Positions 1-6,333 of a stretch of DNA of 10,461 nt are shown one piece after another. Positions within the stretch are counted from its first letter, which is position 1. Each line of letters begins with the position of its first letter. Under the pieces are notes generated by a model. That model was given only the letters and a program-made list of their open reading frames with translations. It did not search any database and was not told where the DNA came from. The position numbers were made by a program, and so were the translations under genes. Source of the stretch: an uncultured Clostridia bacterium. GTDB taxonomy: Bacteria > Bacillota > Clostridia > UBA1381. The DNA lies in contig CALXSW010000249.1 of NCBI GenBank assembly GCA_944391255.1, forward strand, positions 1-10,461, in the 5' to 3' direction.

Positions 1-1120
1 CATCTATAACGAAATACGGCGTCATGATATGGACGTATTTTTTTGATGTGTTTAATATGTCCACATACGCGTTTCTGCCTACGCACATTTCATCGAGCGG
101 AGAGTCGGCAAACGGAATCACATATCCCTCCGCGGAATGTATTGCGTACCGCTTTGAGCATGACAGATAATATTTAAAATCTATATTAATAGCGTCCTCT
201 ACCGTGCACCACATCGTCAGGAACATCTGTGTGTAGCTTGCAACCGCTTCGCCCTCTATCATAAATCCGACGTCTTTCCAGTGCCCGAAACGGACGATGG
301 TGTTTATATATTCATCGGCTAAGTTGATGCCGCCTGAAAACGCGCAGCGGCCGTCTATAACAATGACCTTGCGGTGATCACGGTTGTTCTGGTATGTTGA
401 GAGAAGCGGCTGTACAGGCGCGAATATCTGGCATTTTATTCCCTTTTTTTCAAGTGTCAGGTTATAGTCGTTAGGCATTATACCCATGCAGCCCATTCCG
501 TCGTACATAAATCTGACCTCAACACCCTGCTTTACCTTGCGTTCAAGTATCGAAAGCATTTTTTTCCACATTTCGCTGTGGGTATTTACTATGAAAAATT
601 CTATAAAAATAAATTCTGTCGCCTTTTCAAGCTCCTCGCACATAGTTTCAAACATATCCTCGCCTATGCTGAAATATCTAAATTTTGTGTTCTTATAAGC
701 CGAGTAACCGGCAGCGTTTGACAGGTATTTCACAAGAGATGTTTCATAGTGCAGATCGTCCATTTCTTTTATAGTATCACCGTCATACGGTTTAAATGCG
801 GCAATTTCTTTTTCGGCGTTCGTGTGAGCTGACTTTATACCTTTCTGGACAAGGTCGGTGTGCATATAAATATAAAAGAACCAGCCAAAAACGGGAACTA
901 CGGCGATAAGCATTATCCATGTTATTTTAAAAGCCGTTTCCTCATGGCGGTTTACTTCTATAAGTATAAGAATTATGCTTATTATGTTTGACGCGAGAAG
1001 AAAGAAATGCGCGTTATTTCTTACATTAAAAACGTAAATGGCTATCAGCGCGAGCTGTGCCATTAGAGTAATGATAGCAAAAAATTTATTAGAATAGATA
1101 AGCTTTAAAAATTTACTCAT
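1..1120 (-). CDS. cls: Cardiolipin synthase, N-terminal part (3' end outside window)
   Basis: Membrane phospholipase-D-superfamily enzyme that condenses two phosphatidylglycerol molecules (or a related lipid pair) into cardiolipin. About 373 residues are visible, read from ATG 1118-1120 down to the window edge with no stop. Hydrophobic segments lie near residues 13-31, 39-56 and 64-86; the last ends in the WFFYIYM type sequence of the PLDc_N domain. The first HKD motif is complete: H249, K251 and D256 in HRKVIVID, followed by a GGINLADEYI stretch typical of Cls. Family members are about 480-510 aa, so the second HKD motif should lie beyond position 1. An AAGGGG ribosome binding site (1135-1140) lies 14 nt upstream, rather far. 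The gene starts 28 nt after the DUF5662-type gene and is very likely cotranscribed with it. The family call is firm; the exact lipid substrates are inferred. Confidence 0.93.
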   Translation of the reverse strand, partial: MSKFLKLIYSNKFFAIITLMAQLALIAIYVFNVRNNAHFFLLASNIISIILILIEVNRHEETAFKITWIMLIAVVPVFGWFFYIYMHTDLVQKGIKSAHTNAEKEIAAFKPYDGDTIKEMDDLHYETSLVKYLSNAAGYSAYKNTKFRYFSIGEDMFETMCEELEKATEFIFIEFFIVNTHSEMWKKMLSILERKVKQGVEVRFMYDGMGCMGIMPNDYNLTLEKKGIKCQIFAPVQPLLSTYQNNRDHRKVIVIDGRCAFSGGINLADEYINTIVRFGHWKDVGFMIEGEAVASYTQMFLTMWCTVEDAINIDFKYYLSCSKRYAIHSAEGYVIPFADSPLDEMCVGRNAYVDILNTSKKYVHIMTPYFVID

Positions 1121-1148
1121 ATTTTAGAAAATATCCCCTTTAATAAAA

Positions 1149-1676
1149 TCAATAATCTTTTGTGTTTCTTATTTCTTTGAAAACCGTTTTCTCATCACCG
1201 TTCTGGAGCATAAGAAGCCATTTTTCAAGCAGCGCCGCCGTTTCGGGGTGCATCATATTTTTAGCGTTTCCGCCGTTGTAGTAATTTATAGGATTGTCAT
1301 TTGTGTAATTCTTGCCAAGATAAACCTTGCCGGCAGCGACTCTGTCGCAGAACATTTCTTTCACATATTTTATAGGCATTTTAACAGCGCCCATTTTCCT
1401 TGTTTTCGGATTGTAATCAGTCCAGTATTCAAAATGGTGCTTATTCCTGCCCTTGTGATGCATCCACGCTCTTGAATATCCGTAGATCTCACGCTCTCTT
1501 TCCGTCGGGCTTTTTGTGCCGAGAAAATATTTTGCGCCCGGTATAAATTCGGTGGGACTGTATTTTGAAAGATCGTGAAGCAGACCTCGTACAGGTATTC
1601 CGGCTTTTACGCAGTGGATGAAAACGATCCATTTATGCTTGTTTATGGTTGCAAGATGTTTGAAAAAACCAATCAT
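1149..1676 (-). CDS. DUF5662 family protein (small His-rich, HD-like)
   Basis: A soluble 175-residue protein of unknown function that I recognise as the DUF5662 type common in Firmicutes and phages. Visible hallmarks are H14, the HDLSKYSPTEF motif with H34 and D35, and a second cluster with H73, H74, H80 and H81 preceding FEYW. These paired His/Asp residues in a helical protein recall metal-binding HD-domain phosphohydrolases, but activity is an inference and the family has no role that I know of. There is no signal peptide or membrane segment. Start ATG 1674-1676 is supported by a GAGGCGG-like ribosome binding site at about 1683-1690. It is the first gene of a unit with the cardiolipin synthase gene, reading from a promoter at 1753-1781. 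The stop is TGA at 1149-1151. The association with Cls could be functional or incidental. Confidence 0.85.
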   Translation of the reverse strand: MIGFFKHLATINKHKWIVFIHCVKAGIPVRGLLHDLSKYSPTEFIPGAKYFLGTKSPTEREREIYGYSRAWMHHKGRNKHHFEYWTDYNPKTRKMGAVKMPIKYVKEMFCDRVAAGKVYLGKNYTNDNPINYYNGGNAKNMMHPETAALLEKWLLMLQNGDEKTVFKEIRNTKDY

Positions 1677-1700
1677 TTTATCCGCCTCTTTTTGTGTTTA

Positions 1701-1730
1701 CCGCGTTACGGCAAATAATTGCGTCCGCGG
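1701..1730 (-). other. Leader hairpin of the DUF5662-cls transcript
   Basis: The 5' untranslated region of the minus-strand unit can form a hairpin: CCGCG (1701-1705) pairs with CGCGG (1726-1730), and GCAA (1711-1714) pairs with TTGC (1719-1722) around an ATAA loop, with small internal mismatches. It sits just upstream of the ribosome binding site at 1683-1690. It has no following T-run on either strand, so it is not a terminator. It may stabilise the mRNA or affect ribosome access; this is inference. Confidence 0.4.
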
Positions 1731-1752
1731 TATTTTATGTTAGTTTGATATT

Positions 1753-1781
1753 ATTTTACCACATTACAATGTTATTTTCAA
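1753..1781 (-). promoter_or_regulatory. Sigma-A-type promoter for DUF5662-cls
   Basis: On the minus strand, TTGAAA (1776-1781) and TAAAAT (1753-1758) are separated by 17 bp. Transcription would start near 1746, giving a leader of about 70 nt before the ATG at 1676. It is the best promoter match upstream of this unit. Confidence 0.7.
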
Positions 1782-1884
1782 TAGATTTTGGCAAAATAAA
1801 ATTAGAGCTGAGCTGTCGGTTTTTGTCACTGTTGTCCACGATTTATATCTGTACTGCGAAAATTTCAGTGTATGTGTTTTTATA

Positions 1885-1909
1885 TTATAATATTTCGTAA
1901 ATATTATAA
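1885..1909. repeat. Perfect AT-rich inverted repeat (possible operator)
   Basis: Two perfectly complementary 11-base arms (TTATAATATTT at 1885-1895 and its complement at 1899-1909) flank a CGT centre. The dyad lies in the divergent intergenic region, about 78 bp upstream of the GH105-gene -35 box and about 104 bp from the minus-strand -35 box. It also contains TATAAT on both strands but has no good -35 element at the right distance. A regulator-binding site is plausible; AT-rich composition alone makes chance palindromes more likely here. Confidence 0.4.
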
Positions 1910-1986
1910 ATTTCCGGTAAAATGTTTCCTGAGTGCGTGCAGGATGTAAATCTGTATAAAAAACTCATTTAATTATAACAATTAGA

Positions 1987-2016
1987 TTGACAAAACGTAT
2001 AGATTCGTTGTATAAT
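1987..2016 (+). promoter_or_regulatory. Sigma-A-type promoter for the GH105 gene
   Basis: A consensus TTGACA (1987-1992) and a consensus TATAAT (2011-2016) are separated by 18 bp. Transcription would start near 2023, about 39 nt before the chosen ATG. The -35 box also reads as an in-frame TTG codon, so the longer open frame from 1987 cannot be the real protein start. Confidence 0.88.
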
Positions 2017-2061
2017 ATAGGTAATAAATTTAAATCCCTCAGGGAGAGAAGGAGAATAGCA

Positions 2062-4203
2062 ATGGGTTATTATTTTGATGATACAAAGAGTATCAACGCA
2101 TACGAGGGCACAGACGCGAAGGCTGTGCTTGCATCTTTGGCTTATAGATTTATGGGACAGAACCTGAAGCATGATCTGTACTACAGAGCATATACTAATG
2201 CCGGAATAGTTCGTACTACAGATTACCGCTATATAGTTGATTTTAACAAGATCTTCCCGGAAAGTAAGGATAAGGACTGCGTATGGGCATTTACAAAGCT
2301 CTGGTCAGACGGTGATGCAACATTTGGACTTGATTTCAACTGTTTCGGACCGATGATGATGCTTGTAAACGGCGAGCAGGTGTATAAGTCTGATATATTC
2401 AAGGAAAGATATTCAGAAACAGCTACACGCGAATTTATCCCGCTTAAAAAGGGTTGGAATGATATCCGTATCCGCTGGGAAAAGACAAAGGCTGGTTTTG
2501 GAGCTCAGTTTGGTACATGGATAGGAAAATGGGATCTCTATACATTGATGCCTACAAAGGAAAGAGACGGACAGGAAGGCTTTGTGTTTACAGAGCTTGT
2601 TGATGACAGCTACGTTCCTGAATTTGAGTTGGGAATGAGCGAGGCTGATTTTGACAAGAAGCTTTATCCAGAAATAGCATTTGAGGATGACGGCAAAGGT
2701 CAGCTGACACATATGTACGGAACGCCTGAGGGCAAGTACGCTATGGCATGGACAAAAGCATTCTTTGATGAAATGGGCGTAAAGCCATATACATTTAAGC
2801 TCAATTCAAAGGGCGCTTGCAGCGTTTATGTGGACAGAAACGAGGTTTTCTCAACAGAAGGCGGAGAGAGCGAGTTTAGTGTTGATATTAAATTTGGCGA
2901 GCATGATATATTTGTAAAATCGGTATGCGGCGGAGACTGGGGCTTTGACCTTGAAATTGAAGGAATAAAGCTTAAGAGTGCCGCAAGAGTAAAGGGCACA
3001 GATGATGTCTGGATGTACATAGGCCCGTTTGAGGCTGATTACGAGTTCCCATATGACAGAGCTTGTGATATGCACCATGTTGTAGGCGAGCCTAAGACAT
3101 ATTGGAGACTTAATGCGAAGGACACATTTGTAAGACCGTATAATGAAAATACTCTTTACGGCCGTTGGAACTATCCTCTCGGCGTAACTATATACGGCTT
3201 GCTCCATACAGCTCTTGAGCTTGGCTCAGAGGATATAAAGCAGTACATAAAGGATCATGTTCAGCTTTGCTGCGATACTCTCGAATACGCTTTATGGGAT
3301 AAGGAGCAGTACGGCGGAGCAACATCGATCCACAACCTGCTGACAAGTATCGACAGCCTTGATGACTGCGGTTCATTCGCGTCAACAATGCTTGAGGTAA
3401 ACAAGTATATGCCTTTAGACGGTGTAAAGGAAGTAGCTGATTATGTAGGCGACTTCATATTCAATAAGATGTCAAGACTTGAGGACGGAACATTCTGGAG
3501 AGAGGATCTTATGCATCACTTCCACAACCTCACATTGTGGGCAGATGATCTGTATATGAGCGTTCCGTTCCTGACAAGATATTATAAATTTACAGGAGAT
3601 ATAAAGTACGCTGATGATGCTGCAAAGCAGTTCTTCGGATTTAAGAAGAGATTGTTTATGCCGGAGCAGCAGATAATGTCGCATGTATACGATTTCAAAT
3701 ATGACACAATGACAGGTGTTCCATGGGGACGAGGAAACGGCTGGGTAGTATTCTCAATGACAGAGCTGTTGGCAGAGCTGCCGAAGGATCACGAGCTGTA
3801 CAATGATCTTGTGGAATTTCTCAACACATTGTGCGAGGGTTATCTCAGACTTCAGGATGAGGACGGCATGTGGCATCAGGTCATAACAGACTGGGAGTCA
3901 TATCCTGAAACATCATGCACATCAATGTTTATATACGCGTTCTCACGCGGTATAAGATACGGATGGCTCAAAGATCCTGAAAAGTATGTAAAGGCTATAT
4001 ACAAGGGTTGGGAAGCTATAACAAAGACATCTGTTGACACATACGGAAACGTATATGGCGTATGCAGAGGCTCTGAATTTGCATTCATCCCTGACTATTA
4101 TAAGTATGAGCTTGGTTGGAATCTTAACGATACTCACGGTACAGGTATAGTAATGCTTGCGGGTATCGAGGTAATAAGATTGAGTGATTTCCTCGCTGAA
4201 TGA
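2062..4203 (+). CDS. GH105-type unsaturated glucuronyl/rhamnogalacturonyl hydrolase with N-terminal beta-rich extension
   Basis: Predicted cytoplasmic glycoside hydrolase of 713 aa that removes the 4,5-unsaturated uronic acid left by polysaccharide lyases (pectin, rhamnogalacturonan or similar). The C-terminal (alpha/alpha)6 catalytic domain runs from about residue 355 to the end. It shows RWNYPLGV (368-375), WADDLYM with the presumed catalytic D495, WGRGNGW (555-561), MWHQV and YPETSC (about 603-619), and NDTHGTG (689-695), all characteristic of YteR/YesR-like enzymes. Residues 1 to about 340 resemble two beta-sandwich modules and are not part of the usual 370-aa enzyme. No signal peptide is present. 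The start at ATG 2062 follows a GAAGGAGA ribosome binding site (2048-2055) and a promoter at 1987-2016. No transporter, lyase or regulator gene is adjacent, so the substrate cannot be inferred from context. A related GH88-like specificity is possible. Confidence 0.85.
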   Translation: MGYYFDDTKSINAYEGTDAKAVLASLAYRFMGQNLKHDLYYRAYTNAGIVRTTDYRYIVDFNKIFPESKDKDCVWAFTKLWSDGDATFGLDFNCFGPMMMLVNGEQVYKSDIFKERYSETATREFIPLKKGWNDIRIRWEKTKAGFGAQFGTWIGKWDLYTLMPTKERDGQEGFVFTELVDDSYVPEFELGMSEADFDKKLYPEIAFEDDGKGQLTHMYGTPEGKYAMAWTKAFFDEMGVKPYTFKLNSKGACSVYVDRNEVFSTEGGESEFSVDIKFGEHDIFVKSVCGGDWGFDLEIEGIKLKSAARVKGTDDVWMYIGPFEADYEFPYDRACDMHHVVGEPKTYWRLNAKDTFVRPYNENTLYGRWNYPLGVTIYGLLHTALELGSEDIKQYIKDHVQLCCDTLEYALWDKEQYGGATSIHNLLTSIDSLDDCGSFASTMLEVNKYMPLDGVKEVADYVGDFIFNKMSRLEDGTFWREDLMHHFHNLTLWADDLYMSVPFLTRYYKFTGDIKYADDAAKQFFGFKKRLFMPEQQIMSHVYDFKYDTMTGVPWGRGNGWVVFSMTELLAELPKDHELYNDLVEFLNTLCEGYLRLQDEDGMWHQVITDWESYPETSCTSMFIYAFSRGIRYGWLKDPEKYVKAIYKGWEAITKTSVDTYGNVYGVCRGSEFAFIPDYYKYELGWNLNDTHGTGIVMLAGIEVIRLSDFLAE

Positions 4204-4254
4204 TCAGCATATTTAAGTTGAATAATGAACATATTTAATATGAAATAAATTAAA

Positions 4255-4290
4255 CACAAAAAACGCTCCATTATCGGGGCGTTTTTTGTG
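4255..4290 (+). terminator. Rho-independent terminator after the GH105 gene
   Basis: Arms of 15 bases (4255-4269 and 4276-4290) pair with a single T-G wobble around the hexaloop ATTATC. The GC-rich top (CGCTCC with GGGGCG) is followed by T6 inside the right arm, mirrored by A6 in the left arm, so it could work in both directions. It lies 52 nt past the stop at 4203. Confidence 0.93.
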
Positions 4291-4301
4291 CGAGTTTTAT
4301 G

Positions 4302-4330
4302 TTGAAAATTTAACAAAAAAGATGTATAAT
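4302..4330 (+). promoter_or_regulatory. Sigma-A-type promoter for the structured RNA and antiporter gene
   Basis: TTGAAA (4302-4307) and a consensus TATAAT (4325-4330) are separated by 17 bp. Transcription would begin near 4337, immediately before the structured region and about 240 nt before the antiporter ATG. No convincing second promoter was found between 4504 and 4577. Confidence 0.82.
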
Positions 4331-4336
4331 TATGTA

Positions 4337-4536
4337 CAGGTTCGCATAAATTTACAAAATTTCGGGTTAGATTATCAGCGTGTTTCCACCTGATACGAAA
4401 ACGGAATGAGCAGACGATTTAATATTGCGAGGATCGGAAAGGGTTATCTGATACAGGGTATCCTGTCGCTTTTTTATGTCTGATCATGCCGTTTGCGTAT
4501 CGGTAAGAGCCTTGGGATAAGTTAAATTATGCGGTT
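4337..4536 (+). ncRNA. Candidate structured RNA, 6S-like (ssrS?) or long regulatory leader
   Basis: This gene-free stretch folds by eye into one long interrupted hairpin. A closing stem pairs 4342-4354 with 4523-4534 (about 12 pairs, A4350 bulged). A central bubble follows, with 4355-4389 on the 5' side (holding a hairpin, TATCAG 4373-4378 with CTGATA 4390-4395, that competes partly with the main arm) and 4504-4522 on the 3' side. A 27-position arm then pairs 4390-4416 with 4477-4503: 24 pairs (two G-U) and three A-G mismatches. The apical part pairs GCGAGGAT (4427-4434) with ATCC and TCGC (4460-4469). Own promoter, about 200 nt length and closing stem, bubble and arm match 6S RNA, the RNA polymerase-binding RNA that mimics an open promoter. 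No conserved primary sequence that I know confirms this. A cis-acting riboswitch-like leader of the antiporter gene is the main alternative, since no terminator separates the two. Confidence 0.5.
4427..4475 (+). terminator. Terminator-like hairpin inside the structured leader
   Basis: GCGAGGAT (4427-4434) pairs with ATCC (4460-4463) and TCGC (4466-4469), leaving TG 4464-4465 bulged, and is followed directly by T6 (4470-4475). A smaller alternative hairpin is ACAGG (4453-4457) with CCTGT (4462-4466). If functional it would end transcripts after about 138 nt, before the antiporter gene. The T-run may instead simply be an internal loop of the longer RNA. Confidence 0.35.
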
Positions 4537-4576
4537 GGGACAAATAAAATTTTTACGGAAGTAAGAGGGAAAAGAC

Positions 4577-5929
4577 ATGGAAAGTTTGATGAATTTCGAA
4601 TATAAGTACTTGCTCGACATAGCGCTTATATTGATGGCAACGAAATTACTTGGAATGCTGACGAGAAAGATACAGCTTCCGCAGGTCGTAGGCGCGCTTT
4701 TAGCGGGCCTTGTGCTGGGACCGGCATTGCTTGGCTGGGTGCATGAAACAAACGTTATAAAGAGTATTTCGGAAGTCGGCGTAATTGTGCTGATGTTTAC
4801 GGCCGGTCTTGAAACGGACGTAAAAGAGCTTAAAAATTCCGGATTAAAATCGTTTGTCATAGCGCTTATGGGCGTTATAGTTCCGCTGATCGGCGGATAT
4901 TTTATAGCGAACGCGTTCTTTCCGGCGACAGACAAAATAGGCATGATGCAGAACCTGTTTATAGGTGTTATCCTGACAGCTACATCAGTTTCTATAACTG
5001 TTGAAACGCTTAAAGAGCTTGGAAAACTCACCACGAGATCGGGAAATGCAATACTTGGCGCGGCGCTTATAGACGACGTGCTTGGCATAATAGCGCTTAC
5101 CGTTATAACGAGCTTTGCCGACAGCAGCGTTTCATTCGGCGTCGTTGCTGCGAAGATACTCGGATTCTTCGTTTTCTGCGGTATAGTGGCATTTATAGTA
5201 GTGAAGTTAGGTGTGCCGTGGATAAACAAATACAGAAAGGACTTGAGAAGATTTAATATTCTCGCGTTTTCATTCTGTCTGTTCATGTCATTTGCGGCTG
5301 AATTTTTCTTCGGCGTATCAGATATAACAGGCGCGTTCGTTGCGGGTCTGGTGCTTTCAAATACGAGAAAGACAACATATATGTTGCATAGATTTGATAC
5401 AGTTTCATATCTGCTCCTTTCGCCTATATTCTTCGCAAGCGTCGGACTAAAGGTTGAGATCGGAACGATGAGCAGCACTATAATATGGTTCTCCGTTCTT
5501 ATACTCGTTATCGCGATACTCACAAAGATCGTCGGCTGCGGACTTGGCGCTAAGATGTGCAGATACACAAATCTCCAGTCGGTCAAGATCGGTCTTGGAA
5601 TGGTTTCAAGAGGTGAGGTAGCGCTTATAGTTGCCACAAAGGGCGCGGCAGTAATGCTTGCCGACAACACAAGTCTTATGCGTCAGGAATGCTTTGCGCC
5701 TATAATAATAGTCGTAGTCGCGACAACGATAATAACGCCTATAATGCTCAAGCTTGTATACAAATGGCAGGAAAAGCATTATGCCGTTCCGAGCGACCGT
5801 ATGGAAACATCGGTGCTTGTCGAAAAGCATGCCGAAAAACATCATCTCGAAAAACTCACTCAGCAGGTGCTTTTGCAGCATAATGACAGCATAGAGCAAA
5901 ACAGAAAGATGAAAAATGATAAGAAATAA
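4577..5929 (+). CDS. CPA2-family monovalent cation/proton antiporter
   Basis: Integral membrane antiporter of 450 aa exchanging Na+ or K+ for H+, contributing to pH and salt homeostasis. About 12-13 hydrophobic segments span residues 10-395. Family hallmarks are the ATSVSITVETLKELG segment (the discontinuous helix region), the ALIDDVLGI motif with ion-binding D166 and D167, and MVSRGEVALI with R345 and E347. A DD pair at the ion site is the arrangement of electrogenic members such as NapA, whereas KefB/KefC carry QD. The cytoplasmic tail (about 396-450) is short, charged and His-rich (KHAEKHH), with no RCK/TrkA_N domain, unlike KefB/KefC. Start ATG 4577 follows GAGGG (4565-4569). The long structured leader upstream could regulate it. 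No clear terminator follows, so some read-through into the rpmH operon is possible. Ion preference cannot be read from the sequence. Confidence 0.92.
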   Translation: MESLMNFEYKYLLDIALILMATKLLGMLTRKIQLPQVVGALLAGLVLGPALLGWVHETNVIKSISEVGVIVLMFTAGLETDVKELKNSGLKSFVIALMGVIVPLIGGYFIANAFFPATDKIGMMQNLFIGVILTATSVSITVETLKELGKLTTRSGNAILGAALIDDVLGIIALTVITSFADSSVSFGVVAAKILGFFVFCGIVAFIVVKLGVPWINKYRKDLRRFNILAFSFCLFMSFAAEFFFGVSDITGAFVAGLVLSNTRKTTYMLHRFDTVSYLLLSPIFFASVGLKVEIGTMSSTIIWFSVLILVIAILTKIVGCGLGAKMCRYTNLQSVKIGLGMVSRGEVALIVATKGAAVMLADNTSLMRQECFAPIIIVVVATTIITPIMLKLVYKWQEKHYAVPSDRMETSVLVEKHAEKHHLEKLTQQVLLQHNDSIEQNRKMKNDKK

Positions 5930-5960
5930 TAAAAAAAGAGCAGAAAATTAAAAAAAAGAC

Positions 5961-5989
5961 TTGACAAAATCGATGTTTACTAATATAAT
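5961..5989 (+). promoter_or_regulatory. Consensus promoter of the rpmH-rnpA-yidD-yidC-jag operon
   Basis: Perfect TTGACA (5961-5966) and TATAAT (5984-5989) with the optimal 17-bp spacer, as expected for a highly expressed ribosomal protein gene. Transcription would begin near 5996, leaving a leader of about 74 nt that contains a small hairpin, GCAGC (6024-6028) with GCTGC (6037-6041), ahead of the AGGAGGTG ribosome binding site (6054-6061). Confidence 0.93.
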
Positions 5990-6069
5990 AGTAGCGGTGT
6001 CTAATTGAAAATTGGAAATGAATGCAGCGGACTGGAGCTGCGGTTAATAATTTAGGAGGTGCAGATATT

Positions 6070-6213
6070 ATGAAAATGACATTTCAGCCAAAGAAGCGTC
6101 AGAGAGTAAAGGTTCACGGTTTCAGAGCAAGAATGGCTACAAAGAGCGGAAGAAAGGTCCTTGCGGCAAGACGCGCTAAGGGCAGAAAGACTCTTACAAC
6201 TTCAGATAAATAA
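6070..6213 (+). CDS. rpmH: 50S ribosomal protein L34
   Basis: Small very basic protein of the large ribosomal subunit that binds 23S rRNA. The 47-residue product begins MKMTFQPKKRQR and contains the hallmark KVHGFRARMATKSGRKVLAARR, all diagnostic of L34 in Firmicutes; the length is slightly above the usual 44-46 because of a TTSDK tail. The ATG at 6070 has a near-ideal AGGAGGTG ribosome binding site (6054-6061), so the longer in-frame reading from 6022 is not the start. It is the first gene of the operon and lies 81 bp after a consensus promoter -10 box. The gap of 120 nt to rnpA contains a hairpin that could tune the ratio of L34 to the downstream, less abundant products. Confidence 0.98.
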   Translation: MKMTFQPKKRQRVKVHGFRARMATKSGRKVLAARRAKGRKTLTTSDK

Positions 6214-6274
6214 TTTTTACGGGAGCCGTAGAGAGGTTTCCCCCTGCTGACCGTTATTTTTGCGTATGTTATGG

Positions 6275-6305
6275 GGGAGTCCTTTGTGGACTCCCGATTT
6301 TATTT
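6275..6305 (+). terminator. Hairpin between rpmH and rnpA (possible attenuator)
   Basis: GGGAGTCC (6275-6282) pairs perfectly with GGACTCCC (6288-6295) around TTTGT, followed by GATTTTATTTT, an interrupted T-run. It could act as a partial terminator so that L34 is made in excess over RNase P protein. TCCCCC at 6239-6244 can pair with GGGGGA at 6273-6278 and would then compete with the terminator stem. It may also protect the upstream rpmH message from 3' decay. Confidence 0.6.
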
Positions 6306-6333
6306 TATGCGTATGCGGTGAGGAGTTTTTAAC

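Noticed and set aside
486..698. 70-codon plus-strand open frame
   Set aside because: It lies wholly opposite the cardiolipin synthase coding sequence and has no ribosome binding site.
1820..1845. A possible DnaA box (TTGTCCACG) hinting at a replication origin
   Set aside because: It has two mismatches to TTATCCACA, stands alone and is not accompanied by further boxes.
1694..1900. 68-codon open frame in the divergent intergenic region
   Set aside because: It covers the minus-strand promoter and half of the dyad, has no ribosome binding site, and the product is a random-looking hydrophobic string.
1987..2061. 25-codon N-terminal extension of the GH105 protein from TTG 1987
   Set aside because: The TTG is the first half of the -35 box TTGACA and the -10 box lies inside the extension. 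The ATG at 2062 has a proper ribosome binding site.
4337..4577. c-di-AMP (ydaO) riboswitch in the antiporter leader
   Set aside because: Considered because of the downstream ion transporter, but I could not find the conserved ydaO core sequences; a covariance search would settle it.
4522..5670. A 382-codon open frame on the minus strand opposite the antiporter gene
   Set aside because: Its product is low-complexity (Ser, Thr, Pro, Ile rich) as expected from the reverse of a membrane-protein gene. It has no recognisable domain, and the plus-strand antiporter is clearly real.
6022..6069. Upstream ATG extending L34 by 16 residues
   Set aside because: L34 is about 44-47 aa, and the ATG at 6070 has an ideal ribosome binding site; the extension runs through the leader hairpin.
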